A stretch of DNA of 64,000 nt from Niastella yeongjuensis. Lineage in GTDB: Bacteria; Bacteroidota; Bacteroidia; Chitinophagales; Chitinophagaceae. A program made the position numbers and the translations under genes. Every line of letters starts with the position of its first letter. Position 1 is the stretch's first letter. The stretch is from contig NZ_FOCZ01000014.1 of NCBI RefSeq assembly GCF_900110245.1, positions 1 through 64,000 of the forward strand, read 5' to 3'. Shown in pieces: positions 35,717-44,891 of this stretch. Under the pieces are notes generated by a model, which had not been told where the DNA came from, searched no databases, and saw nothing but the letters and a program-made list of their open reading frames with translations.

Positions 35717-35760
35717 CACGAATGCCATTCCACATTTTTGCGGGATGGCATTCGTGCTTT
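35717..35760 (+). terminator. Terminator of the dehydrogenase gene
   Basis: CACGAATGCCATTCC and GGGATGGCATTCGTG pair with one mismatch around a ten-base loop, followed by CTTT. It may also serve the convergent DUF2339 gene ending at 35774. Confidence 0.75.
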
Positions 35761-35773
35761 AATTACTTATTTT

Positions 35774-38029
35774 TCAATTTACTTCCCTCCCCTCACCTTC
35801 CCCAAACAACACCTCCTTATACTTATTATACAGGAACGACACTACCAGCAACAACACCCCTAATGAAATAAACGATACCGTTTTGGTAATGGTGCTGGAA
35901 CCCGCCAGGTCATAAAAGAATAATTTGATCAGCGTTATTAGAAACAACGCAATGGCAGCCAGCCGCAGGTGCTTTTGTTTTTTCTGAATGCCCAGGACGA
36001 TCAACATCAGTGCATAGATACCCCACACAATGCTCATTCCTAATTTGTATTGTTTACCCACTCCCGAGAAAGAGGTCCAACAAAGGTATTCGGCACTGAT
36101 AAAGGCCAATGCTACTCCGTATATCGTCAACGTCCACGCCTTTTTTATAACAGGTTCCCGTACAAATTCATTCAGGGTCTGCTGTCCTTTGTAGAACAGC
36201 AAAACGGTCGTTACGATTACAATATACCTGAGGTAAAATTCCAGTGCCCCGAAAGAGCCGCCGCCTTTTTGATAATAGGTATGCGTGAGTTCATTCAAGA
36301 CACCCAGGGCGAGCGTTACCAGTATAAGCATCATCATACCAATACCAGTGAGCGTAAATGCCCCCAGTAATCTGCTCCGACCCAATCGCTGATTGGCCAT
36401 CATAACTCCAATGCAGAATACCATGGAATACAACAGGCGTACAATGAATTCTTCAGGTCCGGAAAAGGATGAAAGGATGCCATATTTCCAGTCGTCATTT
36501 ACAGGTACAGGCAGATCAAGCTTTTTGAAATACCCGGAGATCTCCATACTAAAAACCACATAAGCCGTTACCAGAAAAATACCCGGCAGAAAATAATTAT
36601 AAAACCCCAGGTACAGACTGTCAGGGGTTAAAGTTGATTGATAGCTTTTGCTTCTGTTATAATAGATTATAATGCCCTGTGCGGCAGCTGCCAGCAGCCC
36701 CGTTGCAAACACTATATTCAAAAAAGGATGTGCCTGTGAGTAGGTAAACCAGTCCTGCACCATACTTAAAAAACTCAGGATAATCAGTCCGGCGCCCAGT
36801 TTTTCATAGGAACCGGCCCGCCGCATCCGGCCTATCAAAAACACCAGTACCGCTTCGGCAGTCCATAACAGGGTTACCCAATTGCCATCAAATTGTACAG
36901 GTATGGCTATGGAACAAAATACGATCACCAGCCCCAGCAACAGGTAATACAATGACCGGTCGGCCAGTTGCAATTTTTTTATCCCCTGGCTCACGGTGAG
37001 GTGGATGGCCGCATTAATGATGGTGAAAACTCCTGCGTAATTAGCGACAGCCGATTCATGACTCAACAGGTTATAACCAATGCCATAAAAAATAAACGCG
37101 TTGCTTAGCAACACAAACACATCATTCAACCCGTACTGCTCTTTTTTAACGATCTTATACGCCAGAAAGGTCACATAAAAGATCAGGAAGAAAACAACCA
37201 GGTACGTCCAGGCAATGTATTGATGCAAATGATATTGAAAACTGGTAACATACCAGAACCCATATATGAACCAGGTAAGGATGAATGCCGAATAAAACAG
37301 CGACTTCCAGCATTTACGCAGCGACACTATCAAGATCCCCGTATTAATGATGGCTACATAACCAAAGAATATGGCATAACGCCCCGAATTATCGCTTAAT
37401 AAAAATGGAATGGCGTATGCCCCTATCTGTGCCAGGTGAGCAATAATTACACGGTTATACAACAAGGCGGCATATACGGTTCCGGCTGTAAAGACCAGCA
37501 TTAGGGCAAACGCGACTGACTGTGGCAGCAAGTGGTAGAAACTGTAGGCGGTATAAGTAATGAAATACAACACGGCCAGTCCGCCCCCCATCAGCACACT
37601 GCTGTAGGCTTCGTATTTTTTCTTTAAGCGGATAGCTATGGTCACCAAAACAATACCAGCAATGTACCCATTGATCACCCGTACTACCGGGCTAACCATA
37701 TTATGTTCGATGGCATATTTGGCGCCAATAAAAATACCTATGATGGTAACCAGGATGCCGACCTTGCTGGCAACGTCCTTTCCAATAAATTCTTCAAAGG
37801 AGGAGGACGATTTGGTGGTAACCCGTGGCGGTGGCGGCGGGACTGTTTCTATTTTCTCCTGCGCTACCGGTTTCTGCGTAACCGGAGCGCCGGTATTTGC
37901 TGTAAGTTTCAGTGCTTCGAGCTCATCGTTCAATTGTAACAGTTGACTGCTGATAGCAGACTGCCGGCCCGCCAGTTCCTGAATGCGACGGTTCAGGTCT
38001 TCAATTTTCTCATGGATAGGTGTATCCAT
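35774..38029 (-). CDS. DUF2339 multi-pass membrane protein
   Basis: 751 residues. A short N-terminal coiled coil (1-45), a Pro/Thr-rich linker (about 50-75), the FEEFIGKDVASKVGILVTIIGIFIGAKYAIE signature split around residue 80-108, then roughly twenty membrane segments. This is the DUF2339 family, widespread and of unknown function. Nearby genes give no clear hint. Confidence 0.9.
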   Translation of the reverse strand: MDTPIHEKIEDLNRRIQELAGRQSAISSQLLQLNDELEALKLTANTGAPVTQKPVAQEKIETVPPPPPRVTTKSSSSFEEFIGKDVASKVGILVTIIGIFIGAKYAIEHNMVSPVVRVINGYIAGIVLVTIAIRLKKKYEAYSSVLMGGGLAVLYFITYTAYSFYHLLPQSVAFALMLVFTAGTVYAALLYNRVIIAHLAQIGAYAIPFLLSDNSGRYAIFFGYVAIINTGILIVSLRKCWKSLFYSAFILTWFIYGFWYVTSFQYHLHQYIAWTYLVVFFLIFYVTFLAYKIVKKEQYGLNDVFVLLSNAFIFYGIGYNLLSHESAVANYAGVFTIINAAIHLTVSQGIKKLQLADRSLYYLLLGLVIVFCSIAIPVQFDGNWVTLLWTAEAVLVFLIGRMRRAGSYEKLGAGLIILSFLSMVQDWFTYSQAHPFLNIVFATGLLAAAAQGIIIYYNRSKSYQSTLTPDSLYLGFYNYFLPGIFLVTAYVVFSMEISGYFKKLDLPVPVNDDWKYGILSSFSGPEEFIVRLLYSMVFCIGVMMANQRLGRSRLLGAFTLTGIGMMMLILVTLALGVLNELTHTYYQKGGGSFGALEFYLRYIVIVTTVLLFYKGQQTLNEFVREPVIKKAWTLTIYGVALAFISAEYLCWTSFSGVGKQYKLGMSIVWGIYALMLIVLGIQKKQKHLRLAAIALFLITLIKLFFYDLAGSSTITKTVSFISLGVLLLVVSFLYNKYKEVLFGEGEGREVN

Positions 38030-38080
38030 AAACAGGTTGTTGGTTATGCTAAAGAAAGCATAAAATCCGTTAACACCAAC

Positions 38081-38545
38081 TTAAATTCCGTACTCGGGTA
38101 AGTCTTCAAGCATTTGCAACTGGTTGTTTTTTCTAATATATGCAAAACTCGCAGCGCCATTGGTAATAACGAGATATGGAACGGGCACGGCTATGTTATA
38201 CCGTAATACCTGGTGTAATACATCATCCATTAAGGGTACTTCCATAGCCTTGCATTCAACCATTAACCAGGGCTGGTGTTGTGCATTGTATATAAGAATA
38301 TCAAACCGCTTTTTCAATTCTCCCAGCCTGATCTCTTTCTCAACAGCGATAAGGGCAGCGGGATATTTTTTTACCTGTAATAAATATTGCAGAAAATTCT
38401 GACGCACCCATTCTTCTGAAGTCAACCGGATCCATTGCTTCCGGCATTCATCAAATATAAATTCTTTCCCTTCTTCTCTTTTCATGCGAAAAGGAAACAA
38501 AGGATATTCAATCCTGATCATATTGTCAAAGCTACTATTTACCAT
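38081..38545 (-). CDS. Solo type I restriction HsdR N-terminal-like (HSDR_N_2) protein
   Basis: 154 residues. The sequence matches the PDDEXK-type N-terminal domain of HsdR proteins: E in VEKEIRLG, D in RFDILIYN, and ExK in MVECKAME. All three nuclease positions appear present. No HsdM, HsdS or helicase motor lies nearby, so it is not a restriction system as such. Stand-alone copies are, to my recollection, common in Bacteroidota. It could be a housekeeping nuclease of unknown role. Confidence 0.8.
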   Translation of the reverse strand: MVNSSFDNMIRIEYPLFPFRMKREEGKEFIFDECRKQWIRLTSEEWVRQNFLQYLLQVKKYPAALIAVEKEIRLGELKKRFDILIYNAQHQPWLMVECKAMEVPLMDDVLHQVLRYNIAVPVPYLVITNGAASFAYIRKNNQLQMLEDLPEYGI

Positions 38546-38600
38546 TTCTTATTACTAAAAACCAGTTGGGTTTGCTTAAAATAAACGAAATTTATTGATT

Positions 38601-39371
38601 ATGAAAACAAAAGATGAAATAGTAAAGAACTGGCTGCCCCGTTACACCGGAGAAACCCTCGACCATTTCGGTGAATACATTCTGCTCACCAACTTCAGCA
38701 ATTACGTAAAAATGTTTGCCGAATGGAACAACGTTCCCGTTACCGGCATCGACAAACCCATGCAATGCGCCACTGCCGAAAACATTACCATCATCAACTT
38801 TGGGATGGGCAGTCCAACCGCTGCAACCGTAATGGACCTGTTAACCGCTATTGAACCTAAGGCCGTACTGTTCCTGGGAAAATGCGGCGGTTTGAAAAAA
38901 CGAAACAACATCGGCGATCTTATTTTACCCATTGCAGCCATTCGTGGTGAAGGTACATCCAACGACTATTTTCCACCCGAAGTGCCAGCACTGCCCGCAT
39001 TCGCCTTACAAAAAGCAGTGTCCACTACCATTCGCGATTACAGCGTTGACTACTGGACCGGCACCGTATACACCACCAACCGCCGGGTTTGGGAACACGA
39101 TGAACACTTTAAGGAATACCTGCAGAAGATAAGGGCCATGGCCATCGATATGGAAACTGCTACTATCTTTTCTGTTGGCTTTTATAACAAGATCCCCACT
39201 GGCGCGCTGTTACTGGTAAGCGATCAACCCATGGTACCCGAAGGCGTAAAAACCGAAGAAAGCGACAAAAAAGTCACCGCCAATTTTGTTGAAAGGCATG
39301 TTAGAATAGGTATCGACTCATTGAAACAGTTAATCAATGATGGATTGACAGTCAGGCACCTGAAATTCTAA
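38601..39371 (+). CDS. amn: AMP nucleosidase
   Basis: 256 residues from the ATG at 38601 (a TTG two codons earlier is possible). Phosphorylase-superfamily fold hydrolysing AMP to adenine and ribose 5-phosphate. Motifs: INFGMGSPTAATVMDLL, LFLGKCGGLK, AIDMETATIFSVG. This is the short form without the extra N-terminal domain of the E. coli enzyme, as usual in Bacteroidota. It converges with the M14 peptidase, whose stop abuts it. Confidence 0.93.
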   Translation: MKTKDEIVKNWLPRYTGETLDHFGEYILLTNFSNYVKMFAEWNNVPVTGIDKPMQCATAENITIINFGMGSPTAATVMDLLTAIEPKAVLFLGKCGGLKKRNNIGDLILPIAAIRGEGTSNDYFPPEVPALPAFALQKAVSTTIRDYSVDYWTGTVYTTNRRVWEHDEHFKEYLQKIRAMAIDMETATIFSVGFYNKIPTGALLLVSDQPMVPEGVKTEESDKKVTANFVERHVRIGIDSLKQLINDGLTVRHLKF

Positions 39372-41099
39372 CTAACGAACGATTCGATACACCGGGTATT
39401 TCATGTGATCCGGTTCGTAATAAGGTGAGTTTCGGTATACAAAGTCGAGCTGCGCGCTGGCGCTTTTGGCAAAAGCGGTGTCGGTTGACTTTCGTGCCTC
39501 CAACAGCTTTCGAACATCAGGATGTTCATTCAGGTACTGCGCTGCAATGTCTTCAAATGCGTAAGCGCTGAATCCTTCCTTGCGGCCCAGAATGCCATCA
39601 AAATAATTCCAGGCAAAGTACGAATCATCGGCCTGCGGCTCCAGCACCTCCATCAAAAACCGGTTGGCTGGCTGATCGAGCGGAATATAATAATCTCCTT
39701 TTCTGAAGTTCATTGTTTGCTTACGGGTGCTTACCGTTACATCGGTATTTAAATGATGCATCTCATACGGGCGGGGATAGGTTTTGTAATCTTCAATTCT
39801 ATACACCTCCACTTCTATACTGGTATCTTTTGGCATTACCCGCATTTTTACCCGGTTGATCTTTAACAGATCGATCACCGGCCACCAGCCCTGGGGTATA
39901 ATATAGGCAAGCGGTTTATTAACAGCCGTGCGGGTAGCGTAAGCGTTATAGTATTTGATCTGCTTTTCATACGGCTTGCTGCGGTCGTAATACAAACGCG
40001 GCAGCCCCGACACCTCACTTGGTTTATGTCCGGCTTCATAGCCTTTGAACAATACCTGGTCGGCCCGGGTAGTATCGAGTTTCCAGCTCAGGGGAAAACT
40101 GGTTTGGGTAACTACATCCTTTTTGGTTTGCTCACGCAGTTGGTGAATGGCCGTGCTGTTTGCAGCTGTGAAGGCGATGAACGATTCCATCAATGCTTTG
40201 GTCGCTTCCACCCGTTGGTTATAGGGTTTCAACATATGGGTTTCGGGCACAAAAGCAAAGGTGTGCCACAAGGTAGCATAACCGCTGCTGTACCGGGGAC
40301 CATCAAAATAAGCTTCCATTCCCGATTCAGGGGTATTGCCGGCAAAATCAACGTAGGGCACCAGGTCGTATCCCTTTTGCTTCATCAGTTTGTACAGGCC
40401 GGGTTCAAACTTCGTATGGAGGTAATCGCCCATGGGGCCGCCCAATTTGTTGTACTGACTGGTAAGCAGGGTCATAATGTGCTGGTAATCGGCCCCGTTG
40501 CTCACGTGGTTATCTACAAATACGTCGGGGTCGCACTGGTGAAAGATGGCTGCAAAGGAGCGGGCTTCTTTGGAATCGCATTTTATAAAGTCGCGGTTAA
40601 GGTCCAGGTTTTGGGAATTGCCGCGGGAACCGAAATTATCCGGTCCGTTTTGATCTACGCGGTACCAGGGGCTGCGGTTCAAACAACCGCCAATATTATA
40701 AACCGGGATGATGGCCAGCACCACATTTTCGGGCAGTTTTATTTTTTTAGTGGCGATATCGCGTACCAGCAGCATACTGGCATCTATGCCATCGGGTTCG
40801 CCGGGGTGAATGCCGTTATTTACTAAAATGATGCGTTTATTCTTGCGGTGCAGGCTGGTCATGTCAAAATCACCGTCGTTTGATACTACCACCAGGTGCA
40901 GGGGAAAACCGGCATCGCTGGGGCCCATGGCCTGCATTTTTATGGTGGGGAACCGGTCGTCCATCATTTTCCACCAGCTGATGATCTCGCTGTACACAGG
41001 CGTTTCTTTGGCCTGGCTTTGTTCGTATCTGGTTGTAATGGACTGGCTGAAAAGGGAAACGGGCAATACAAGAAGCAGAAATACTTGTAGTTTTCTCAT
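39372..41099 (-). CDS. M14 family zinc carboxypeptidase-like protein
   Basis: 575 residues with a signal peptide (to about SLFSQ). Zinc ligands HPGE (His98, Glu101) and a later His in VDNHVSNGADYQH; the likely catalytic glutamate is in FVPETHMLKPY. Secreted or periplasmic peptidase removing C-terminal residues or cutting peptidoglycan peptides. A second, larger M14 protein lies at 58665-61268. The stop codon abuts that of amn with no spacer, so no room for a separate terminator exists. Confidence 0.9.
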   Translation of the reverse strand: MRKLQVFLLLVLPVSLFSQSITTRYEQSQAKETPVYSEIISWWKMMDDRFPTIKMQAMGPSDAGFPLHLVVVSNDGDFDMTSLHRKNKRIILVNNGIHPGEPDGIDASMLLVRDIATKKIKLPENVVLAIIPVYNIGGCLNRSPWYRVDQNGPDNFGSRGNSQNLDLNRDFIKCDSKEARSFAAIFHQCDPDVFVDNHVSNGADYQHIMTLLTSQYNKLGGPMGDYLHTKFEPGLYKLMKQKGYDLVPYVDFAGNTPESGMEAYFDGPRYSSGYATLWHTFAFVPETHMLKPYNQRVEATKALMESFIAFTAANSTAIHQLREQTKKDVVTQTSFPLSWKLDTTRADQVLFKGYEAGHKPSEVSGLPRLYYDRSKPYEKQIKYYNAYATRTAVNKPLAYIIPQGWWPVIDLLKINRVKMRVMPKDTSIEVEVYRIEDYKTYPRPYEMHHLNTDVTVSTRKQTMNFRKGDYYIPLDQPANRFLMEVLEPQADDSYFAWNYFDGILGRKEGFSAYAFEDIAAQYLNEHPDVRKLLEARKSTDTAFAKSASAQLDFVYRNSPYYEPDHMKYPVYRIVR

Positions 41100-41408
41100 A
41101 ATGTGACTGTTCGGGGCTAAATATAGGAAAAGTTACCGGTTACCGGTTGCCAGTTACCGGGGAAGGCTGCAATTGTTTGAGGAGTGGTTATTGCAGGTTA
41201 CAGGGTTGCCGATGGCAGACCTAATGCGAATGGCCTGGGGATTGCCTGGCCATTGCCTAAGTATTGCCAGGGGACTGCCTTGTGCATTAGGCGATCCGCG
41301 TAAGCCCCCCGGGCCATTCCGGTACAATACCCAGGCCATCTGACTACCATTTTCAGGCAATACCGGTACTATTATACCAGGTAAAGTGGCCCTACTAAAA
41401 ACAAAAAA
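41100..41408. repeat. Gap with phrase repeats (TTACCGG and TTGCCTGG families)
   Basis: 41132-41160 is a run of GTTACCGGTTACCGGTTGCC units. 41228-41279 is a run of GGCCTGGGGATTGCCTGG-type units. CCTAATGC (41220) and GCATTAGG (41284) form a further inverted pair. No gene is credible here; the region lies between the start of the M14 gene and the rpsT terminator. Confidence 0.55.
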
Positions 41409-41430
41409 ACCTCCCGCGTAAACGGGAGGA
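41409..41430 (-). terminator. Intrinsic terminator of rpsT
   Basis: CCTCCCG / CGGGAGG stem with a six-base loop, flanked by A-runs on both sides of the + strand, so it has a T-run on the minus strand after rpsT. Confidence 0.85.
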
Positions 41431-41502
41431 AAAAACAAAAAAAATAATATCTTATAAATAAGCCCTGCAAACCAGATGTCAAATGGCTGCAGGTTACACC
41501 AC

Positions 41503-41760
41503 TTATTTTGCTAAGGTATTGATCTTTTTAGCCAGCTTACTTTTCAGGTTAGCCGCTTTATTCTTATGGATAATACCTCTTTTAGCCAGTTTATCGATCA
41601 TAGAAGCTACCTCAGGAAACTCTTTAGTAGCTTCGCCGTTTGTCTTCAGTGCTTTCAAATCACGGATTGCATTACGGGTAGTTTTGCCGTAATACTTGTT
41701 TCTTTCACGTCTTTTAGCAGCTTGACGTACGTCTTTTTTAGTAGCTTTATGATTTGCCAT
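41503..41760 (-). CDS. rpsT: 30S ribosomal protein S20
   Basis: 85 residues, highly basic and helical, with MANHKATKKDVRQAAKRRERNK at the N-terminus in two blocks and KLAKRGIIHKNKAANLKSKLAKK near the C-terminus, the S20 signature. It binds 16S rRNA. Monocistronic: promoter at 41798-41829, leader hairpin at 41774-41796, terminator at 41409-41430. Confidence 0.97.
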   Translation of the reverse strand: MANHKATKKDVRQAAKRRERNKYYGKTTRNAIRDLKALKTNGEATKEFPEVASMIDKLAKRGIIHKNKAANLKSKLAKKINTLAK

Positions 41761-41773
41761 TTCGTTCTAATTT

Positions 41774-41796
41774 ACTCCCCAAAAATTTAGGGGAGT
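41774..41796 (-). promoter_or_regulatory. Leader hairpin at the 5' end of the rpsT mRNA
   Basis: ACTCCCC and GGGGAGT form a seven-base-pair stem with a nine-base A/T loop, immediately downstream of the predicted start site and about 14 bases before the ATG. Its placement and C-run/G-run make-up resemble the leaders at 1-29 and 151-180. Confidence 0.6.
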
Positions 41797-41797
41797 G

Positions 41798-41829
41798 CAA
41801 AGGTAAGGATTTGAACAAGAAAACGAAAA
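41798..41829 (-). promoter_or_regulatory. Promoter of rpsT
   Basis: TACCTTTG on the minus strand (41798-41805), preceded after about 18 bases by TTTTCG (41824-41829), a weak -33 element. Confidence 0.6.
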
Positions 41830-42071
41830 ATAATACAGAAAAAATCTTGCGGGGCACCTCTACCCCATGAATAACAGCAAATTAACCAATTCTTTTTCCA
41901 CCAAATTACCATAAAACGCACGCCCCTTGCAGGTTTTAGCGGCCTATCCTATTTTATAGTGTCAAAAAACACAAATTCAGATAATTTACGTTCTATTCGT
42001 ACCGTTTTTGACCGATATTTGTACCCCGATTTTAAATAACTCAATACACTTTAAGTTTCAATTGCATCCTC

Positions 42072-44834
42072 ATGAAGGATTTTTCGTATATCACCAATTC
42101 CCACCCGGCCTTTATTGAAAACCTGTATCAGGATTTCTTACAAGACCCAAACAGTGTTGATCCCGACCTTAAAAAATTTTTTGAAGGATTTGACTTTGCC
42201 GTGGGACAAGGCAAAAATGGGACAACGAACGGAACGGCAGCAGTAGCAGGCGGAACAACCGGTGCTACGGGCGAAAGCTTCGACTGGAAAAAAGAAGTGG
42301 GCGCCTACCGCCTTATTCTGGGTTATCGTAACAAAGGCCACCTGATCGCTAAAACCAACCCCATTCGCGAGCGTAAAGACCGGGGTGCGAACCTCGATCT
42401 GGGTTTCTATGGTTTTACCGAGGCTGATCTCGATAAAACCTTTAATGCGGGCAATATGATCGGGTTGGGTACCACTACCCTCCGCAACATTCTCAACCAC
42501 ATGCAAACGACTTATGCCGGGCATGTAGGGATCGAGTTCAAATACATCAGCGATCAGAAGAAAGTTGACTGGCTCACCAATGAAATGGAACGGAACTTTG
42601 CCAAACCGCTCCCCATCAACAAGAAAAAACGCATTCTGGAAAAACTGAACCAGGGTGTGATCTTCGAAAAATTCCTTCACACAAAATATATCGGCCAGAA
42701 GCGGTTCTCCCTGGAAGGTGGTGAAAGCACCATTGCTGCGCTGGACGAGATCATTACCACTGCCGCCAACAACGACGTGCAGGAAGTAGTGATCGGAATG
42801 GCACACCGCGGCCGTTTGAACGTACTGACCAACATCATGGGTAAAACCTATGAGCAGGTCTTCAGTGAATTTGAAGGTACCGCCAAGCCCGACCAAACCA
42901 TGGGCAGCGGCGACGTAAAATACCACATGGGTTATGGCAGTGAGGTGCAAACACCTGATGGCAAAACCATTCACCTGAAACTGATGCCCAACCCATCGCA
43001 CCTGGAAACGGTTGACCCGGTTGTGATCGGTTTCGCCCGGGCAAAAGCCGATGTACTGTACAAAAGCGATTTCGATAAAATATTACCTATACTCATCCAT
43101 GGCGATGCATCTGTAGCCGGCCAGGGTGTTGTTTACGAAGTACTGCAAATGAGCGACCTCGATGGTTACTATACCGGAGGTACCGTTCACTTCGTGATCA
43201 ACAACCAGATCGGTTTCACCACCGACTTTGAAGATGCCCGCAGCTCTGACTACTGTACCTCACTGGCAGCCATGGTTCAGGCACCTGTATTACACGTAAA
43301 TGGCGATGATGCAGAAGCAGTAGTTAAATGCGTTCAGATAGCTACCCGCTACCGCCAGGAATACAATTCAGATGTGTTCATCGATATGGTTTGTTACCGC
43401 AAACATGGACACAACGAAGGCGACGATCCTAAATTCACCCAGCCACAGCTGTATTCACTGATCGAAAAACACGCCAACCCGCGTGAAGTGTATACCAACT
43501 TCCTGCTGGAAAACGGTGAATCAGACGCCAAGGACCTCGCCAAGGAAATGGAAAAGAAATTCTGGGCCGACCTGCAGGAACGCCTCGATGAAATAAAACA
43601 GAAACCACTCCCCTATCATTACCAACAACCTGAACTGGCCTGGAAAAATTTGCGGAAAGCCACTGAGGAAGACTTTGTGAAGTCACCCGCTACCGCTATC
43701 AACGATGCCAGCTTCAAGAAGGTATTTGAAGCAATCATGAAATGGCCTGCTGATTTCAAACCCCTGAAAAAGGTTGAAAAGATCATCCAGGACAAAGTAA
43801 AATTATACAACGAAGAAGGTAAACTGGACTGGGCAACCGGTGAGCTGATGGCTTACGGTACCCTGTTGCTGGACGGAAATGATGTACGGATGAGCGGGCA
43901 GGACGTTCGCCGCGGCACCTTCTCACACCGCCACGCTGTTTTGCGCGATGAAAACACCGACAAAGCATACAGCAGGCTGAGCGAGATCGCCGATGCAGGT
44001 GGTCAATTCAGAATATACAACTCATTACTGAGCGAATATGGTGTACTGGGGTTTGAATATGGTTATGCCATGGCCAACCCCAACAGCCTCGTATTATGGG
44101 AAGCGCAGTTTGGCGACTTCAGCAACGGCGCACAGATCATGATCGACCAGTTCATTTCTGCCGGCGAACAAAAATGGAACCGCATGAACGGTATCACCAT
44201 GTTGCTGCCGCACGGTTATGAAGGCCAGGGACCTGAGCACAGCAGCGCCCGTATGGAACGCTTCTTACAAATGTGCGCTGAATTGAATATGGTGGTGACC
44301 AATATTACTACAGCCGCCAACTTATTCCATGCCCTGCGCCGCCAGTTAGCCTGGCCGTTCCGCAAACCACTGATCAACTTCTCACCAAAAGCTAATTTGC
44401 GTCACCCGGGTACCTACTCCCCAACACAGGAGTTCCTGAACGGTGGATTCAAGGAAGTGATCGACGATACTTTTGTTAACGACGCTTCAAGCGTACGTAA
44501 AGTATTGTTCTGCAGTGGTAAAGTGTACTTCGACCTGGCAGAACGCCAACAAAAAGAGAACAGGAAAGATACGGCCATTGTACGCCTTGAACAGTTGTAT
44601 CCTTTACCTGTTAAACAATTGGAAGCATTGTATGCCAAATACAACAAAGCAACCTGGTTCTGGGTACAGGAAGAACCGTTGAACATGGGCGCTGCCTCCT
44701 TCTTACAAATGAACCTGAAGACCATTAATTATGGTGTGATCAGCCGTCAGCCAAGCGCTGCCACTGCCACCGGTTATGCCAAGGTTCATGCGCAGGAGCA
44801 AACAGAGATCATTGATACCGCATTTTCAATATAA
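42072..44834 (+). CDS. sucA: 2-oxoglutarate dehydrogenase E1 component
   Basis: 920 residues. The thiamine-diphosphate-dependent decarboxylase of the 2-oxoglutarate dehydrogenase complex (TCA cycle). An N-terminal E1-specific helix (SHPAFIENLYQDFLQDP), MAHRGRLNVLTN, GDASVAGQGVVYE, and the C-terminal transketolase-like half with LPHGYEGQGPEHSSARMERFL. A short low-complexity Gly/Thr/Ala linker (about 52-68) follows the N-terminal segment. The next gene is sucB, 57 bases on. Confidence 0.97.
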   Translation: MKDFSYITNSHPAFIENLYQDFLQDPNSVDPDLKKFFEGFDFAVGQGKNGTTNGTAAVAGGTTGATGESFDWKKEVGAYRLILGYRNKGHLIAKTNPIRERKDRGANLDLGFYGFTEADLDKTFNAGNMIGLGTTTLRNILNHMQTTYAGHVGIEFKYISDQKKVDWLTNEMERNFAKPLPINKKKRILEKLNQGVIFEKFLHTKYIGQKRFSLEGGESTIAALDEIITTAANNDVQEVVIGMAHRGRLNVLTNIMGKTYEQVFSEFEGTAKPDQTMGSGDVKYHMGYGSEVQTPDGKTIHLKLMPNPSHLETVDPVVIGFARAKADVLYKSDFDKILPILIHGDASVAGQGVVYEVLQMSDLDGYYTGGTVHFVINNQIGFTTDFEDARSSDYCTSLAAMVQAPVLHVNGDDAEAVVKCVQIATRYRQEYNSDVFIDMVCYRKHGHNEGDDPKFTQPQLYSLIEKHANPREVYTNFLLENGESDAKDLAKEMEKKFWADLQERLDEIKQKPLPYHYQQPELAWKNLRKATEEDFVKSPATAINDASFKKVFEAIMKWPADFKPLKKVEKIIQDKVKLYNEEGKLDWATGELMAYGTLLLDGNDVRMSGQDVRRGTFSHRHAVLRDENTDKAYSRLSEIADAGGQFRIYNSLLSEYGVLGFEYGYAMANPNSLVLWEAQFGDFSNGAQIMIDQFISAGEQKWNRMNGITMLLPHGYEGQGPEHSSARMERFLQMCAELNMVVTNITTAANLFHALRRQLAWPFRKPLINFSPKANLRHPGTYSPTQEFLNGGFKEVIDDTFVNDASSVRKVLFCSGKVYFDLAERQQKENRKDTAIVRLEQLYPLPVKQLEALYAKYNKATWFWVQEEPLNMGAASFLQMNLKTINYGVISRQPSAATATGYAKVHAQEQTEIIDTAFSI

Positions 44835-44891
44835 CTTTGTTCATCACGATTGCCCATAATTCATCATTGAAGTCAAACAGAAACGTTTTTT

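Larger units (their letters stand above)
41761..42071. other. Divergent gap between rpsT and sucA (311 bases)
   Basis: Contains the rpsT leader and promoter on the left. On the right is AT-rich sequence leading into sucA; GATATTTG near 42013-42020 is a weak candidate -7 box for sucA. No gene. Confidence 0.45.

Noticed and set aside
41154-41438. 94-residue minus-strand ORF between the M14 gene and rpsT
   Set aside because: It translates phrase repeats and the rpsT terminator.
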